Source of the DNA: UBA7803 sp040219935
GTDB lineage: Bacteria; Pseudomonadota; Gammaproteobacteria; Pseudomonadales; Azotimanducaceae
Length of the DNA: 64,000 bases
Direction: 5' to 3'
NCBI GenBank assembly: GCA_040219935.1
Contig: JAVJUA010000063.1
Location: 124,001-188,000 of the forward strand
Position 1 is the first letter of the stretch, and each line of letters opens with the position of its first letter. Positions 62,893-64,000 of this stretch are shown in pieces. Position numbers and translations under genes: made by a program. The notes beneath the pieces are model-generated. The model ran no database searches. It worked only from the letters and a program-made list of their open reading frames with translations, and had not been told where the DNA came from.

Positions 62893-63654
62893 CTAGTGAT
62901 TCCACCATGCCCGGTCGGAGAACGACCGCAGGTCGATCTCGTGGGTCCAGGTGGAGCGGTGCTGGTGGGCCAGGTGCAGGTAGGTATCGGCGATGCGCTC
63001 CGGCTGCATCAGCCCGTCGGCGGCGCCGCGGCTGTCGCGCAGCGCCTGAAAGCGCTCGGGCCCGAGCATCTTGCCGAGCGTGTCCGGCGCGTCCACGGCG
63101 CCGTCGATGAGGATGTGGGCCACATGAATGCCCTGGGGCGCGAACTCGGCGTTCAACGTCTGGCACAGCATGCGCCGGCCGCCCATGGCGGCGGCGTGGG
63201 AATGCTGGCCGGCGTTGCCGCGCACGGCGGCGGTGGCCGAGGTCACCAGCAGGCAGCCGCTGCCGCGCTCGACCATGTGGGGAAACACCGATGCTGCCAG
63301 CCGGTACAGGCCGAAGGTGCCGAGCCGCCAGCCCATCTCGAAGGTCTTGGCGTTGAGGGTGGGCAGCGGCCGGTCACCGATCTGGGCGCCCAGGTTGTAC
63401 ACGGCAACGGCGATGGGGCCGATCTCCGCCTCCACCTGGGCCACCCGGTCCTCGATGGCGCCGTCCTCCACGGCATTCATCAGGAAGCCCGAGGCGCTGC
63501 CGCCATCGGCCTCGATGGCGGCCACCAGGCGCGCCAGCCCCTCCTCGTCGCTGCGCCGGCACAGCACGGCGTGGTAGCCCTCGCGGGCGAAGCGCTGGCC
63601 GACGGTGCCGCCGATGCCGGCACCGGCTCCGATCACCAGACACACGGGCTTCAT
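62893..63654 (-). CDS. SDR-family protein lacking the catalytic Tyr/Lys
   Basis: 253-residue Rossmann-fold protein of the short-chain dehydrogenase family. The NAD(P) motif GAGAGIGGTVG is at 9-19, YNLGA replaces NNAG, and serine is at 139 in VTSATAA. The YxxxK active site reads H151-S-H-A-A155, so both Tyr and Lys are absent. Either it uses another chemistry, or it is a binding or regulatory relative. The start is the ATG at 63654; the frame is open to 63687 without supporting similarity. Confidence 0.8.
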   Translation of the reverse strand: MKPVCLVIGAGAGIGGTVGQRFAREGYHAVLCRRSDEEGLARLVAAIEADGGSASGFLMNAVEDGAIEDRVAQVEAEIGPIAVAVYNLGAQIGDRPLPTLNAKTFEMGWRLGTFGLYRLAASVFPHMVERGSGCLLVTSATAAVRGNAGQHSHAAAMGGRRMLCQTLNAEFAPQGIHVAHILIDGAVDAPDTLGKMLGPERFQALRDSRGAADGLMQPERIADTYLHLAHQHRSTWTHEIDLRSFSDRAWWNH

Positions 63655-63767
63655 GTCGGCTCGTCTCCGTGGCGGGGGTGGGGCCATTAGACCAGATTCG
63701 CCGCCGTGGCGGACGCCCCGGCATCGCGCTAGAGTCTGGCCCCTCGACCAAGACGCAGGAGCGCGCC

Positions 63768-64000
63768 ATGAGTGGCATCCGAGTGCTGGTCGGTACCCGG
63801 AAAGGCGGTTTTATTCTGAGCGCCGACGGCAAACGCAACCAGTGGACCGTGGACGGCCCCCACTTCGCCGGCTGGGAGGTCTTCCACATGAAGGGCTCGC
63901 CGGCCGATCCCAACCGAATCTACGCCAGCCAGACCAGTAGCTGGTTCGGGCAGATCATCCAGCGCTCGAACGACGGCGGGAAGACCTGGGATCAGCCCGG
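63768..64000 (+). CDS. BNR/WD40-like beta-propeller protein (3' end beyond window)
   Basis: The first 77 codons of a gene cut by the window edge. VLVGTRKGGFILSADG and SNDGGKTWDQPG (a BNR/Asp-box) are typical of exo-alpha-sialidase- or YCF48-like propeller proteins, often annotated as glycosyl hydrolase-related. There is no signal peptide in the visible part. AGGAGC lies 7-12 bases before the ATG. It is divergent from the SDR gene. Confidence 0.8.
   Translation, partial: MSGIRVLVGTRKGGFILSADGKRNQWTVDGPHFAGWEVFHMKGSPADPNRIYASQTSSWFGQIIQRSNDGGKTWDQP

Overview
The window is high-GC (roughly two thirds G+C by eye), gene-dense DNA from a bacterial chromosome. The first 24.6 kb is housekeeping sequence whose gene order closely matches the Pseudomonas aeruginosa region hemW-rdgB-DUF4426-metW-metX / yggT-proC-yggS / pilT-pilU / ruvX-yqgE-tonB3-gshB / pilGHIJ-chpA-chpC. 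This points to a gammaproteobacterium with type IV pili. The many Rieske oxygenases, short-chain dehydrogenases and FAD enzymes downstream suggest a free-living organic-compound degrader of a deep-branching high-GC gammaproteobacterial lineage. The exact lineage is inference. No rRNA, tRNA, CRISPR array, insertion sequence or prophage was seen, and no gene-free stretch exceeds 300 bases.

Layout. (1) 1-5724, minus strand: hemW (cut by the window edge), rdgB, a DUF4426 exported protein, metW and metX form a tightly overlapping operon, followed upstream by yggT-proC-yggS. (2) 5847-9486, plus strand: the twitching retraction ATPases pilT and pilU, then a ferredoxin-NADP reductase-like flavoprotein. 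(3) 9490-12363, minus strand: ruvX, yqgE, a TonB-type protein and gshB. (4) 12591-21785, plus strand: a Pil-Chp chemosensory operon (pilG, pilH, pilI, pilJ, chpA, chpC). It is streamlined: PilJ has almost no periplasmic part, and the pilK methyltransferase and chpB methylesterase genes are absent. (5) 21807-24583, minus strand: rsmE, metF, metK. (6) 24694-32181: a phosphotransferase, a frameshifted winged-helix/TPR regulator, then transketolase, phosphoglycerate kinase and an alpha/beta hydrolase. (7) 32159-51462: accessory metabolism in short operons, including a beta-lactamase-fold esterase, an SDR with AhpD-like proteins, a D-tartrate dehydratase-like enzyme with a ketopantoate reductase-like partner, an SRPBCC-ArsR pair with twin operators, serA and D-2-hydroxyglutarate dehydrogenase flanking a Rieske oxygenase, a DUF839-monooxygenase-peroxiredoxin operon, a vapBC pair with a broken toxin, and an acyl-CoA dehydrogenase. 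(8) 51476-62820: an ECF43-like sigma factor, a divergent 1931-residue exported repeat protein, a lipoprotein protease, a second Rieske oxygenase with a 75-residue partner, and a transmembrane Ser/Thr kinase with a TPR sensor part. (9) 62893-64000: an SDR lacking its catalytic Tyr/Lys and the start of a BNR/WD40-like repeat protein.

How the genes work together. PilT/PilU, the TonB-type protein and the Pil-Chp genes make up a surface-motility module. The metX-metW and metF-metK groups cover methionine and S-adenosylmethionine synthesis. SerA and D-2-hydroxyglutarate dehydrogenase form a known metabolic couple. The most interesting candidate system is in 51.4-62.8 kb. A sigma factor that lacks the usual acidic motif in region 2.2, and carries a threonine there, lies near a membrane Ser/Thr kinase. 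Between them is an operon for a giant exported protein (Ig-like, FG-GAP and PASTA repeats) and an outer-membrane lipoprotein protease. This resembles kinase-activated ECF43 signalling (EcfP/PknT, EcfK/PknS) with a different, apparently undescribed, surface output.
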